Assembly: GCA_903959905.1 (NCBI GenBank)
Contig: CAJBYO010000085.1
Location: 124,001 to 188,000, forward strand
Source of the DNA: an uncultured Bacteroidales bacterium
GTDB taxonomy: Bacteria; Bacteroidota; Bacteroidia; Bacteroidales; FEN-979
Reading direction: 5' to 3'
DNA length: 64,000 nucleotides
Shown one piece after another: positions 1-9,179 of this stretch. The position numbers were made by a program, and so were the translations under genes. The notes below the pieces were generated by a model that was given only the letters and a program-made list of their open reading frames with translations, had not been told where the DNA came from and did no database searches. Every line of letters begins with the position of its first letter. Within the stretch, counting starts at the first letter, position 1.

Positions 1-857
1 ATGTAGATTGAATCGTCGTTGCAAACGAGGATGCTGCTTTCAAGGACGTCAGTATCCTTTCCAAAATCTGCAACCTCTCTGACAATAGTGTCATCAATGC
101 AAAACAGCCTGGCAGGTTCAATATTTCCGGCACTCCTGCTCCGATCCTTCATGTCATTGCCGTAGAGGTCAAATTTAGTCGATTCTGACAGTGGGGTTAA
201 AAAATAAACTTTACCATTCCTTGCATTGAGCAGGGTGTTAATTGCGTTAACCCGGAGATTAACTATTTTATTATTCCTTAAGCAACACAATGTCCCGTTC
301 CTGTTTGTAAAATAGAAACACCTGTAATAATCTGAAAAGGCAATGTTGATTAACCCGGTTTCGGGGATATCTTTTCCCAGTTTATCAAAAATGGATATTT
401 TTTGCTTCTGTATCCCCCGATAATCTATTTCAAAGACTGCCTGACAATGTGTTGCAAAATATCCTTTTCCATCTTTTGTCCACGCCCTGACATAGTCGCA
501 ATCTTCCGGGTAACTCCTGATTGTCACTGCTTTATCGCCATAATGAAAGGTCAGGCAACCTTTGTTTGTAATCGCCCATACTGTTGAATCGTCAATGCTG
601 TCAATGTACTTCACCCAGGATTCTGAAACCCCTGATGTGTCGCGGATTGTTTGAAAGGAGTTGCCGTCAAAACGGCTTAGACCGTTTTTAGTACCTATCC
701 ACAGAAACCCTTTTGCATCCTGGTGCAATGCAGTTACTTCCGTCTGAACCAGTCCATCAGTCACCTTGTACTGCTTATAGCCCGCATGTTGTGCAACAGA
801 AGTCCCGGGTAATAAAAAAAACAGGGTTAGGGTAATTGAAATGACATATTTTATCAT
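1..857 (-). CDS. Two-component-type beta-propeller (Reg_prop) protein, 3' end outside window
   Basis: Reading leftwards from ATG at 857, the frame is open to the window edge (285 full codons). It begins with a signal peptide (MIKYVISITLTLFF...GTSVAQ). Residues about 33-60 carry a typical two-component regulator propeller repeat (DGLVQTEVTALHQDAKGFLW, then IGTKNGLSRFDG). The rest is beta-rich, with weak propeller-like repeats. In Bacteroidota such propellers are usually the periplasmic sensor half of hybrid two-component systems or of LuxR/AraC-type or HK-only receptors. The effector part would lie left of base 1 and cannot be seen. The start fits a short leader before the gene; a second in-frame ATG is not needed. 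Confidence is high for the gene and its propeller domain, low for the ligand or the output domain. Confidence 0.8.
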   Translation of the reverse strand, partial: MIKYVISITLTLFFLLPGTSVAQHAGYKQYKVTDGLVQTEVTALHQDAKGFLWIGTKNGLSRFDGNSFQTIRDTSGVSESWVKYIDSIDDSTVWAITNKGCLTFHYGDKAVTIRSYPEDCDYVRAWTKDGKGYFATHCQAVFEIDYRGIQKQKISIFDKLGKDIPETGLINIAFSDYYRCFYFTNRNGTLCCLRNNKIVNLRVNAINTLLNARNGKVYFLTPLSESTKFDLYGNDMKDRSRSAGNIEPARLFCIDDTIVREVADFGKDTDVLESSILVCNDDSIY

Positions 858-902
858 ATCAGGGTATCATCATAGAGTTCAACTGTTGGGTTGTATCGTC
901 TG

Positions 903-1976
903 TCATGAATTCCCCGTCTTCAGCCAAAGCAGGAACAGGTTATAGCCCATGGAAAGCACGACAGCCCCGACAAAAAGGCCGATTGTACCAAACGCAATAA
1001 ATCCCCCGATTGCGCCAAGAAATATCACCAGCATGGGAACCGGGGCACCACGGCCAAGCAAAATGGGTTTCAGAATATTGTCAATAACAAGCAACGGGGC
1101 GCACCACACCAGCAACAATATGGCTGTTAGCGTGCTAAGCTTGAGGAAGGCATAAATAAGTACACCAATGACAACCGGGCCCACACCGATCTGAACAATG
1201 GCAAGTACAAAACTGATCAGTGCCCACAACCCTGCACCCGGAATGCCGGCCACAAGGAATCCGATGCCGGCCAGAACAGCCTGGATGAAGGCAACACCGA
1301 GTATACCCCTCGCCACATTCCGAATGGTAATTTCAGCATTGCTGACCATCTCAGTCCCCCTGTCGCCCATCAGGCGGACTGCAATTCTCCTGGTTGCATC
1401 GGCTCCCGATTCGGAGAAAAACAGGAATACGCCGGAAATAATAATTGAAAGCAGGAACATGAGCACACCCAGGCCTGCGTTGGTCATGGCAGAAATGATC
1501 CATGTAACACCCGTCATTAACTGAGGCTGGTATTCCTTCGCAACTTCGGCAAGGTTTACATTGGCATGGTTCCACTGGTCGTAGAGAGTAGGACCAATCA
1601 CTGGGTAATCTTTAACATTGGCAGGCGGAGGCGGGATAAGGCTTTGACCGGAACTGAGTGTGTCTTTTATGTAACTTACTGCGTCGGCAAGTGACTGGCT
1701 TAACATTACAATGGGAGACATGATTAACATCAGGAGTAACACAGTAACAATAATGGCTGCCAGCTTTCTCCTGTTCCCCATTTTCACTTTGAGCAAGTTG
1801 TAAAACGGGTAGATGGCAACGGCAAGGATCACCGCCCAGAGAATCAACATCAAAAACGGTTGCAGAATCAAAAAGCACCAGGCAATGAGCCCTATAACCA
1901 ATCCTACCTTAATGGTTACTTCAAGACTTTTTTCAACATAAGTGTGGTTCTCCGGGCGATTTGATATCGGTTCCAT
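903..1976 (-). CDS. AI-2E family transporter (YhhQ/TqsA-like permease)
   Basis: 357 residues with about eight hydrophobic segments. The pattern is that of the AI-2E/UPF0118 family: two or three N-terminal helices, a long soluble loop (about residues 85-155), then a hydrophobic C-terminal half with Gly-rich re-entrant stretches (GIGFLVAGIPGAGLWA and PVVIGVLIYAFL) and the family-like DNILKPILLG segment near residue 300. Members are inner-membrane permeases; only a few have been tied to autoinducer-2 export or Na+/H+ exchange, so the substrate cannot be read from sequence. It stands alone on the minus strand between the propeller gene and the Ycf48-like gene. Length is normal for the family. Confidence 0.85.
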   Translation of the reverse strand: MEPISNRPENHTYVEKSLEVTIKVGLVIGLIAWCFLILQPFLMLILWAVILAVAIYPFYNLLKVKMGNRRKLAAIIVTVLLLMLIMSPIVMLSQSLADAVSYIKDTLSSGQSLIPPPPANVKDYPVIGPTLYDQWNHANVNLAEVAKEYQPQLMTGVTWIISAMTNAGLGVLMFLLSIIISGVFLFFSESGADATRRIAVRLMGDRGTEMVSNAEITIRNVARGILGVAFIQAVLAGIGFLVAGIPGAGLWALISFVLAIVQIGVGPVVIGVLIYAFLKLSTLTAILLLVWCAPLLVIDNILKPILLGRGAPVPMLVIFLGAIGGFIAFGTIGLFVGAVVLSMGYNLFLLWLKTGNS

Positions 1977-2084
1977 GGTGCAAAATTTCGATAAATATAG
2001 TTCAATTCAGTTTACAGAAGACTTTCATAAGGCAAGAAACCCGGGATGGTTACCGAAGCCAGCACCTGTAACAAGCGATCCACT

Positions 2085-3815
2085 TCAACCGCCAAAATAA
2101 ATTTTCCGGACAAACCTGCCATGGGAGTTACTCAGAACAATGAAATAAATCCCTGGGCTCACCGGCCCATGATCAATTTCGGTAAAACCGGCTGGCGGAA
2201 TATCAATTGCCTTGCGCTCAAAAATTTTCAAACCGGGCGTGTTTAGGATGGAAATATCAAATGTTTCCATTTCCATGACTGACGATTCGAACCTGATCCT
2301 CGTGGTTCCGGGGATTTGCCAGACTTTAATCAATTCCTCATCAGAAGGCGGAACACCCGCAAAAACAATATAAATATGATTTGATGTATCGGAAACACAA
2401 CCATTCAGCGTCACCACATCCCAGTAATCGCCCGTTTGGGACACTGCCAGTGAAGGTCCTGTTGCGCCGGCTAACATGAATCCGTCACGGTACCACTGGT
2501 TCCCTGAAGGCACATTGCTTGTAAGCGTATAGAGGACGGAGGAAATGACCGGGGTTGCTTTCTGCGTAACAGTAATATAATCGGGAACAGCCATGGTATC
2601 ACTCCATATTCCGTTACTTACAATGAGTTTGACATCAAACGTACCCTCCAGGTTATAGGTCACTACCGGGTTCTGAAGATTTGATGTTGCAGGGGCACCA
2701 CCTTCAAAGGTCCACTCCCACGATACAATGTCTCCCGACGACTGGTCGGAAAAACTCACCGAACTTCCGCTGCATATGCCGGTCGTACCGGCCGTAAATG
2801 CAGCTGTGCAGGCAGGTTCCCTTGTTAGCAGCGTTCCCTGCGAACCGCAGATAAACCCGCTGCCGTTTGGCGTAAAAACACACTCGTATAGTGCGGCCTG
2901 GTAAGTGGATGCAGGAAACCCGTTACCCCAGGTGTTGCCGCCGTTTAAGCTTTCTGCTACAATCTCCGGGGTGCCACAACAAAACACATGGGTTTCGTTC
3001 TGCCATCCGAGGTCGTGCCAGATATCTGTCCCGACCTGCTGTACCTGCCATGAGACCCCGCCATCATTTGTTTTGACAATCAGGCCGTTATCGCCACATG
3101 CCATGCCAACATTGTCACTAAAGAAATCAATGCCGGTAAGCAAGCCGCCCGGCACCGTATAGACTGTTGTCCATGAATGCCCGTCATTCACCGATTTACT
3201 GATATGCCCCGAGTTATCCACCATAAAGTAGGTGCTCCCGGAAACATAACACGCGTGATATGGCATGTTATTATTAATACCGGTCGCTGCAGTCCAGGTG
3301 TTGCCGCCATTGCTGGTATAACGAACAACCGGCGAGGTGTTTGATGCGCCGAAAATGACTCCGTTGTTTGCATCTTTGAATACAACATCGGTAAAATAAT
3401 AAACATCAGGTATCACGGCGGGCGACGTCCACGTGTTCCCACCATCTGTAGTGCGCCCGAACCCGCTCCAGCCATTTGCCAGTTGCGGCCAGCCAACGAC
3501 AAACCCTGTGTTCTCATCTACAAAGCATGCTCCTTCCAGTCCCATGTTCGCGCCAGTCCATTTGGAAACCCAGGTAGAACCGCCATCTGTGGTTTTCAGA
3601 ACAATGCCATCGCCGTTGTATGTAAGTGACTCGCCGGCCATAAAACCGGTCATATCCTGATTGCCGGGAAAATCAATGGCTTTGAAAATATAGTTGAAGC
3701 CAACATTTGTTTTGATCCAGGGTGGACCGTTTTGTGCATTTAATATGCCACAAAGTATGACGAAAATTGAACCGGAGAGCAACAACCGATGCCACTGTTT
3801 CATGATTGACAACAA
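2085..3815 (-). CDS. Secreted Ycf48-like/PKD protein with T9SS sorting domain
   Basis: 576 residues. An N-terminal signal peptide (MLSIMKQWHRLLLSGSIFVI...) is followed by six or seven repeats of the BNR/photosystem II stability factor (Ycf48-like) type, each carrying a TxDGGxTW or SxNGGNTW turn (about residues 50-335). A PKD domain follows (about 340-415, with WEWTFEGGAPATSNLQNPVVTY), then an Ig-like stretch. A C-terminal T9SS type A-like sorting domain (about 500-576) ends in GRFVRKIYFGG. This predicts export across the outer membrane by the type IX system. The repeats point to a beta-propeller for binding or adhesion; no catalytic residues are recognisable. It is transcribed divergently from the GH31 gene. 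Confidence 0.8.
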   Translation of the reverse strand: MLSIMKQWHRLLLSGSIFVILCGILNAQNGPPWIKTNVGFNYIFKAIDFPGNQDMTGFMAGESLTYNGDGIVLKTTDGGSTWVSKWTGANMGLEGACFVDENTGFVVGWPQLANGWSGFGRTTDGGNTWTSPAVIPDVYYFTDVVFKDANNGVIFGASNTSPVVRYTSNGGNTWTAATGINNNMPYHACYVSGSTYFMVDNSGHISKSVNDGHSWTTVYTVPGGLLTGIDFFSDNVGMACGDNGLIVKTNDGGVSWQVQQVGTDIWHDLGWQNETHVFCCGTPEIVAESLNGGNTWGNGFPASTYQAALYECVFTPNGSGFICGSQGTLLTREPACTAAFTAGTTGICSGSSVSFSDQSSGDIVSWEWTFEGGAPATSNLQNPVVTYNLEGTFDVKLIVSNGIWSDTMAVPDYITVTQKATPVISSVLYTLTSNVPSGNQWYRDGFMLAGATGPSLAVSQTGDYWDVVTLNGCVSDTSNHIYIVFAGVPPSDEELIKVWQIPGTTRIRFESSVMEMETFDISILNTPGLKIFERKAIDIPPAGFTEIDHGPVSPGIYFIVLSNSHGRFVRKIYFGG

Positions 3816-3927
3816 TAATTAGTTCGGAACTCTAAAAATAATCTACAAAGAAACGGTTAAAAACCATACCTGAGTTCAGTTTTTTAGATTTGAATTGTAA
3901 TCTAATCCGTTAATTTTACGGTTTTAT

Positions 3928-3935
3928 TATTTTTG
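3928..3935 (+). promoter_or_regulatory. Putative Bacteroidota -7 element (TATTTTTG) for the GH31 gene
   Basis: TATTTTTG matches the Bacteroidota consensus TAnnTTTG and ends 16 bases before the GH31 ATG. No convincing -33 TTTG was seen at the usual spacing, so the call rests on one box and its position. Confidence 0.35.
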
Positions 3936-3951
3936 GTAAAAATTAATCTTT

Positions 3952-6354
3952 ATGAAACGGATAAATCTACTGACGGTATTGGTTTTGGTGGTTTTTACAG
4001 GACAACGTACGTTTGCCCAAAACAGCCAGCCTGTCTTTGCAGGCAAAGTTTCGTCAATTCTGCGGAGTGAAACCTCCGTGGTTGTAAAGGCTGAAAATGT
4101 TTTTGCCGACGTATGCGCATACTCCCCCACCGTCATTCGTTTCCGGATCACCCGGAATGAGCCTGCAGGTGATTTTTCGTATGCCGTATTACCAAAGAAA
4201 TCACTTTACTTCCGCGACCTTACAGATTATGCCGATTCATCCATCGCAATCACTGATTCATTGCAGGTCGTCATTTACAGGAACCCTCTTCGTTTCGCAG
4301 TCAAGACCCGAAAAGGTAAAGTGCTGAGTGAAGACTATGTAAAACTTCCTGTTTCATGGCAGGGAACTGAGGTTACATGTTACCGAAAACTTTTCCCCGG
4401 CGAAAAATTCCTCGGACTGGGAGAAAAAACAGGCAACCTCGACAAACGGGGCAATTCCTATGAAAACTGGAATTCAGATGTACCTGCATATGCCGTTAAC
4501 CATGACCCGCTATACCAGTCCATCCCCTTTTTCATCGGCCTGCATGACTATTCAACCTATGGTATTTTCCTTGACAATTCATACCGTACGAAGTTCAACT
4601 TCGGAGCCTCTACAGATGAGCAATTCAGCAGTTTCTCTGCAGCAGACGGAGAGATGAACTATTACTTTTTCGGAGCATCTACAGTTGCTTCCATCATCAG
4701 TGATTACACCTGGCTCACCGGAAGGATGCCTATGCCCCCTTACTGGAGCCTGGGATTCCAGCAATGCCGGTGGAGCTATTTCCCCGAAACCCAGGTAATG
4801 AACATCGCACAGCAATTCAGGGAAAAGCAGATCCCGTGTGATGTGTTATACCTGGATATTGACTACATGGATGCCTACAAGATATTTACCTGGAACAAGG
4901 AACGCTTCCCCCAGCCAAAATCAATGATTGACAAGCTGAATGGAATGGGATTCCAGTTGGCAACCATTGTAGATCCCGGCATCAAAGTTGAAAAAGGCTA
5001 CTTTGCCTACGACGAGGGGGTAGCGAAAAATTATTTTGCCACCTATCCAGATGGAAGCAATTACATCGGCAGCGTTTGGCCCGGTCGATGCCACTTCCCC
5101 GATTTCACCAGAGAATCTGTGAGGAAATGGTGGGGAGCAGCTTTCAGCAGGCTTTCTGACAATGGCGTTGCCGGCTTCTGGAACGACATGAACGAACCCA
5201 GTGCCTGGGGCCAGAGTATTCCGAATATCGTTCAGTTTGATTTTGATGGCAGGAAGGGCACCATCGCTGAAGCACACAACATTTACGGGCTGGAAATGTC
5301 AAGGGCCACGTTTGAAGGAACGAAACTGCTGCTGAACGGGAAACGGCCTTTTGTACTCACCCGCGCCGGTTATGCAGGGATTCAGCGTTATTCCGCTGTT
5401 TGGACCGGCGACAATGATGCCACCGACGATCACATGATACTGTCGGCACGCATGATCACCGGACTTGGACTTTCAGGAATCTCCTTCACCGGTGCTGATG
5501 TAGGCGGGTTTATGGGCAATCCTTCCGACGAACTCTATACCCGCTGGATGTCGCTGGGGGCCTTTACCCCGTTCTTCCGCAACCATTCAGCATGGGACAC
5601 CAGAAGGCGCGAGCCATGGGCGTTTGGTCCCAATGTTGAAAAGGCAGTGAAGGAGTTCATCATACAACGTTACAGGCTGCTTCCTTATATTTATGCTGCT
5701 TTTTATGAATCTTCCGTTTCCGGCATGCCTGTTGCCAGGAGCCTCGCCATCAATTATACATGGGATGAGAAAGTTTACTGGTGGAAGTACCAGAATCAAT
5801 ACATGTTTGGTGATAACCTGCTTGTCGCGCCGGTTTCATGCAACCAGAATGCGGCTAAAGTTTACCTCCCTGCAGGTGGATGGTACCGTTTCAGCACCGG
5901 CGAATTCTACAAGGGAAATTCAGAGGTGACGGTCGACGCGCCATTGAATGATCTGCCCGTTTTCGTGAAAGCATCAGGGATCCTGCCCATGCAGTCTGAT
6001 ATTCAGAACACAGCACAGAAACCTTCTGAAACACTTGACCTGCACATTTATAATGGCGACAGTCCAAACAAGTTCATATATTATGAGGATGACGGATTGA
6101 CCTATCAGTTTGAAACCGGTCAGTATTACAAACGTATCATCAGTTTTAATCCCGGGGAAAAGAAAATTTGCATCTCAGCACGGGAAGGTTCCTTCCCTTC
6201 TAAATTCAAGTCGGTTTGCCTGTATTTGCATAATTTTGATGAGGTAATGACCATTGTTGTGAATGGTACTTCTCAATCGTTAAAGCTTAAATCTGCAAGC
6301 CAGCGGTATGCTGATTTTTCGGTAACGGATGGGGAGATTGTGGTGAAATACTGA
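3952..6354 (+). CDS. Glycoside hydrolase family 31 alpha-glucosidase
   Basis: 800 residues with a signal peptide (MKRINLLTVLVLVVFTGQRTFAQ), so probably periplasmic. An N-terminal galactose-mutarotase-like beta-sandwich (about 25-250) precedes the TIM barrel (about 260-600) and C-terminal beta-sandwiches with a DUF5110-like stretch. The GH31 nucleophile motif GFWNDMNEPSAW is intact (nucleophile Asp412), and the acid/base Asp487 sits in VWTGDNDA. Substrate-binding landmarks such as YLDIDYMD (about 301) and RNHSAWDTRRREPW (about 543) also match the alpha-glucosidase branch. It should release alpha-linked glucose from oligosaccharides. It has no SusC/D neighbours, so it does not sit in a classic polysaccharide utilisation locus. 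GH31 also contains xylosidases and transglycosidases, but the motifs favour alpha-glucosidase. Confidence 0.92.
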   Translation: MKRINLLTVLVLVVFTGQRTFAQNSQPVFAGKVSSILRSETSVVVKAENVFADVCAYSPTVIRFRITRNEPAGDFSYAVLPKKSLYFRDLTDYADSSIAITDSLQVVIYRNPLRFAVKTRKGKVLSEDYVKLPVSWQGTEVTCYRKLFPGEKFLGLGEKTGNLDKRGNSYENWNSDVPAYAVNHDPLYQSIPFFIGLHDYSTYGIFLDNSYRTKFNFGASTDEQFSSFSAADGEMNYYFFGASTVASIISDYTWLTGRMPMPPYWSLGFQQCRWSYFPETQVMNIAQQFREKQIPCDVLYLDIDYMDAYKIFTWNKERFPQPKSMIDKLNGMGFQLATIVDPGIKVEKGYFAYDEGVAKNYFATYPDGSNYIGSVWPGRCHFPDFTRESVRKWWGAAFSRLSDNGVAGFWNDMNEPSAWGQSIPNIVQFDFDGRKGTIAEAHNIYGLEMSRATFEGTKLLLNGKRPFVLTRAGYAGIQRYSAVWTGDNDATDDHMILSARMITGLGLSGISFTGADVGGFMGNPSDELYTRWMSLGAFTPFFRNHSAWDTRRREPWAFGPNVEKAVKEFIIQRYRLLPYIYAAFYESSVSGMPVARSLAINYTWDEKVYWWKYQNQYMFGDNLLVAPVSCNQNAAKVYLPAGGWYRFSTGEFYKGNSEVTVDAPLNDLPVFVKASGILPMQSDIQNTAQKPSETLDLHIYNGDSPNKFIYYEDDGLTYQFETGQYYKRIISFNPGEKKICISAREGSFPSKFKSVCLYLHNFDEVMTIVVNGTSQSLKLKSASQRYADFSVTDGEIVVKY

Positions 6355-6359
6355 TTTTG

Positions 6360-6477
6360 TTCACCACATAGGCACATAGAACACAATAGAATGAAAATTC
6401 ACATAGCAATATGAACATTCCAGATATGAAAATTACCCTGTTTTCCCCTTATGTGCCCTATGTGCCTATGTGGTGAA
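6360..6477. repeat. Intergenic inverted repeat (20-bp perfect arms)
   Basis: The left arm TTCACCACATAGGCACATAG (6360-6379) is exactly reverse-complementary to 6458-6477. A 78-base spacer separates the arms, and a weaker partial match extends inward, because GGCACATAR-like units recur in both arms. It fills nearly all of the space between the GH31 and transglutaminase genes. It resembles short palindromic intergenic elements of Bacteroidota. The right arm is followed by only a short A-run, so a simple terminator role is not supported. Confidence 0.7.
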
Positions 6478-6518
6478 AAAAGTAATTTGCCATTCCAAAC
6501 CCCAACTACACACAAACT

Positions 6519-9119
6519 ATGAAAATCACCTGCTACCTTTTCATCTTCCTCTCATTACTCGTCACTGCCTGCCAAAACGACCATTTTATCTCTGATGCCG
6601 CCTACCGCGATAAAGTTGAAAAGCAGTTTGAAAAGCAGAAAGAACTCGCTAAAAACCGCTCCTCACAGCTTTTTGATATTTTCAACCTGAACCTGTCTGT
6701 CCGGGAATCCGAAGCCCTGAAATTCATCTATGCCTACAGTTCCCTGAGCGATCTTGCCGACTACAACGGTGATTTTTTCCTGCAGAATATAAGGTCCTCA
6801 TTTGCTGCCAGGGATACATTCAGCTGGGGCAAGACTATTCCCGAAAACCTATTCCGCCATTTTGTGATCCCTGTCAGGGTGAACAACGAGAATCTTGACT
6901 CATCACGCTGGGTTTTCTTTGCTGAACTGAAGAACAGGGTTAAAAACATGTCAATGAAACAAGCGGTGCTTGAAGTCAACCACTGGTGCCACGAAAAGGT
7001 TACTTACCGTGGTTCGGACGGACGGACATCCTCCCCGCTTGCATCGGTTAAAACAGCATGGGGACGCTGCGGTGAAGAGTCCACCCTGACCGTTGCCGCA
7101 CTTCGCTCTGTCAGTATTCCTGCGCGACAGTGCTACACGCCACGCTGGGCCCACAGCGACGACAACCACGCATGGGTTGAGGTGTGGGTGGATGGGAAGT
7201 GGCACTACATCGGAGCCTGCGAACCCGATGCAGACCTTAACCTTGCCTGGTTTACCAAACCGGCAAAAAGGGCCATGCTGGTCAACACAACTGTCTTTGG
7301 AGATTATGAAGGCCCGGAGGATGTACTTGAAAAAGACGCACTCTTTACAAAAATTAATGTGCTTGAAAATTATACACGGGCAAAACGGGTGTTTGCCAGG
7401 GTAACCGACGCATCCAACCATATTGTTGACAGCGCCAATGTGGAATTCCAGCTATATAATTATGCAGAATTCTACCCGTTATTCAAAACGGTGACCGACA
7501 AAAACGGCCTGTGTTCTTTTTCAACAGGTTATGGCGACCTGCTTGTTTGGGCAGCGAAAAATGACATATACGGATTCAGGAAACTGGATGCCAGAACTTC
7601 CGATACTGTAACCATTATCCTTGACCGGCAACCCGGTCAGGTTTTTGACCTTGATTTTGACCTGGTCCCTCCAGTTGAAACCGAGATCATCACTTCCGTC
7701 AGCGATTCAGCAAAAGCATATAACAGTAAACGACTGGCCTTTGAAGACGGGATCAGGAGCGGTTATGAGTCAACCTTTATGGATTCATCAAAAAGTGTGC
7801 GTTTTGCCAGGCTGGTAAATGCTGATCCCGATTCGATGTGGATCATCCTGCACAAATCATACGGCAACTGGCGTACCCTGACGTCATTCATCACACAGGT
7901 TCCGGTGGATAAACGTTCATTGATATTCCCGCTGTTTGACAATGTTTCCGACAAGGACCTTCGCGATATCGATACCACGGTTTTGTTTGATAACCTCAAC
8001 AATGCCGAAAGATATGCAGCGTTATCTGCAAATAAAACTGATTTCGGCAGGTATGTGCTGTCACCCAGGGTTGATAACGAATTCTTAAGGCCGTTCAGGC
8101 AGTTTTTCCTTTCAAAATTCAATTCACCATTCATTGACAGTGCACGAAAAAATCCACTTCACATTGCCGGCTGGATGCGTAAAAACATCATTGTCAACAA
8201 CAAGGGAAATTACAGCCGGGCCCCCGTAACCCCCATCGGAGTTATTGAACTGGGGGTTGCCGACGGGCATTCTGTTGACATATGTTTCGTAGCCATGTGC
8301 CGGAGCTTCGGAATCCCGGCCAGGCTGGATCCTGCAACAAAAATTCCGCAATACTTCGGAGGCAGTGCATGGCATGACATATTCCTGTCTGAACAACGTA
8401 AAAATGCAGGAGAAAAAGGATCTGTAACACTTGTGAATGCTGAGTCAAATCAAAAGAAACCGGAGTACACCATCCACTATACACTGGAGGAGTTTAAAAA
8501 TGGATACTTCAAAACGCTGGATTATGAAGGAAGTGAACTTGTTTCAAACTATCCGTGTACGTTGCAGATACCTGTTGGCCCATGCATGATGGTTACCGGC
8601 AATCGTTTGACGAATGGGTCGGTACTGGCAAAAATCAAAGTATTTGAAGTCAGACCCGGTGAAACAGCCACCCAGTCAATCGCACTCAGGCAGAACCAGA
8701 TGCCGCAGCCTGAATATGGCAAGATCAACCCCTCACTGTTTGGCACAAAGCTAAGGAACGGAATGATTATCGCCTGGATAGACCCTGATAAGGAGCCCAC
8801 AAAACATTTGCTTGACGACCTGAGGCACAACAAAGCTGACTTTGAAAAGTGGAAGGGAGTATTTTACATGCTCCTGCCATCTCAGGAAATGGCAACGGGT
8901 TTTATGAAAAAAGAGACAGCCGGACTTCCGGGAACAATTACATTTGGTTCACGTACAGATTTTCCGGTTCAGCCTGATGCCATCCGCCTTAAAGCCGGAA
9001 ATCTGAAAAACCTTCCGGCCGTTATATTCATAAACAAAAGTGGAACAGTCAATTACATTTCAGAAGGATACCGCATCGGACTAGGCGATGAATTGCTTAC
9101 ATTGATGCATAATGACTAA
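6519..9119 (+). CDS. Transglutaminase-like domain lipoprotein
   Basis: 866 residues. The N-terminus MKITCYLFIFLSLLVTAC is a lipoprotein signal with Cys18 as the lipidated residue. A transglutaminase/papain-like core lies at about 150-245, with a likely triad of Cys184 (WGRCGEES), His217 (DDNHAWVEV) and Asp237 (CEPDADL). A carboxypeptidase-regulatory-like beta domain follows (about 265-360). A second, possibly degenerate transglutaminase-like segment lies at about 560-620 (GHSVDICFVAMCRSFGIPARL). It should act at the periplasmic face of a membrane, as a cysteine peptidase or amide-bond enzyme. The substrate is unknown. It is a single gene with no obvious partner. Confidence 0.8.
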   Translation: MKITCYLFIFLSLLVTACQNDHFISDAAYRDKVEKQFEKQKELAKNRSSQLFDIFNLNLSVRESEALKFIYAYSSLSDLADYNGDFFLQNIRSSFAARDTFSWGKTIPENLFRHFVIPVRVNNENLDSSRWVFFAELKNRVKNMSMKQAVLEVNHWCHEKVTYRGSDGRTSSPLASVKTAWGRCGEESTLTVAALRSVSIPARQCYTPRWAHSDDNHAWVEVWVDGKWHYIGACEPDADLNLAWFTKPAKRAMLVNTTVFGDYEGPEDVLEKDALFTKINVLENYTRAKRVFARVTDASNHIVDSANVEFQLYNYAEFYPLFKTVTDKNGLCSFSTGYGDLLVWAAKNDIYGFRKLDARTSDTVTIILDRQPGQVFDLDFDLVPPVETEIITSVSDSAKAYNSKRLAFEDGIRSGYESTFMDSSKSVRFARLVNADPDSMWIILHKSYGNWRTLTSFITQVPVDKRSLIFPLFDNVSDKDLRDIDTTVLFDNLNNAERYAALSANKTDFGRYVLSPRVDNEFLRPFRQFFLSKFNSPFIDSARKNPLHIAGWMRKNIIVNNKGNYSRAPVTPIGVIELGVADGHSVDICFVAMCRSFGIPARLDPATKIPQYFGGSAWHDIFLSEQRKNAGEKGSVTLVNAESNQKKPEYTIHYTLEEFKNGYFKTLDYEGSELVSNYPCTLQIPVGPCMMVTGNRLTNGSVLAKIKVFEVRPGETATQSIALRQNQMPQPEYGKINPSLFGTKLRNGMIIAWIDPDKEPTKHLLDDLRHNKADFEKWKGVFYMLLPSQEMATGFMKKETAGLPGTITFGSRTDFPVQPDAIRLKAGNLKNLPAVIFINKSGTVNYISEGYRIGLGDELLTLMHND

Positions 9120-9179
9120 ATTGAGAAGGTAGAAGAAACGGATACTTCATTGCATTACCCACAATCTAATTCGATTACG

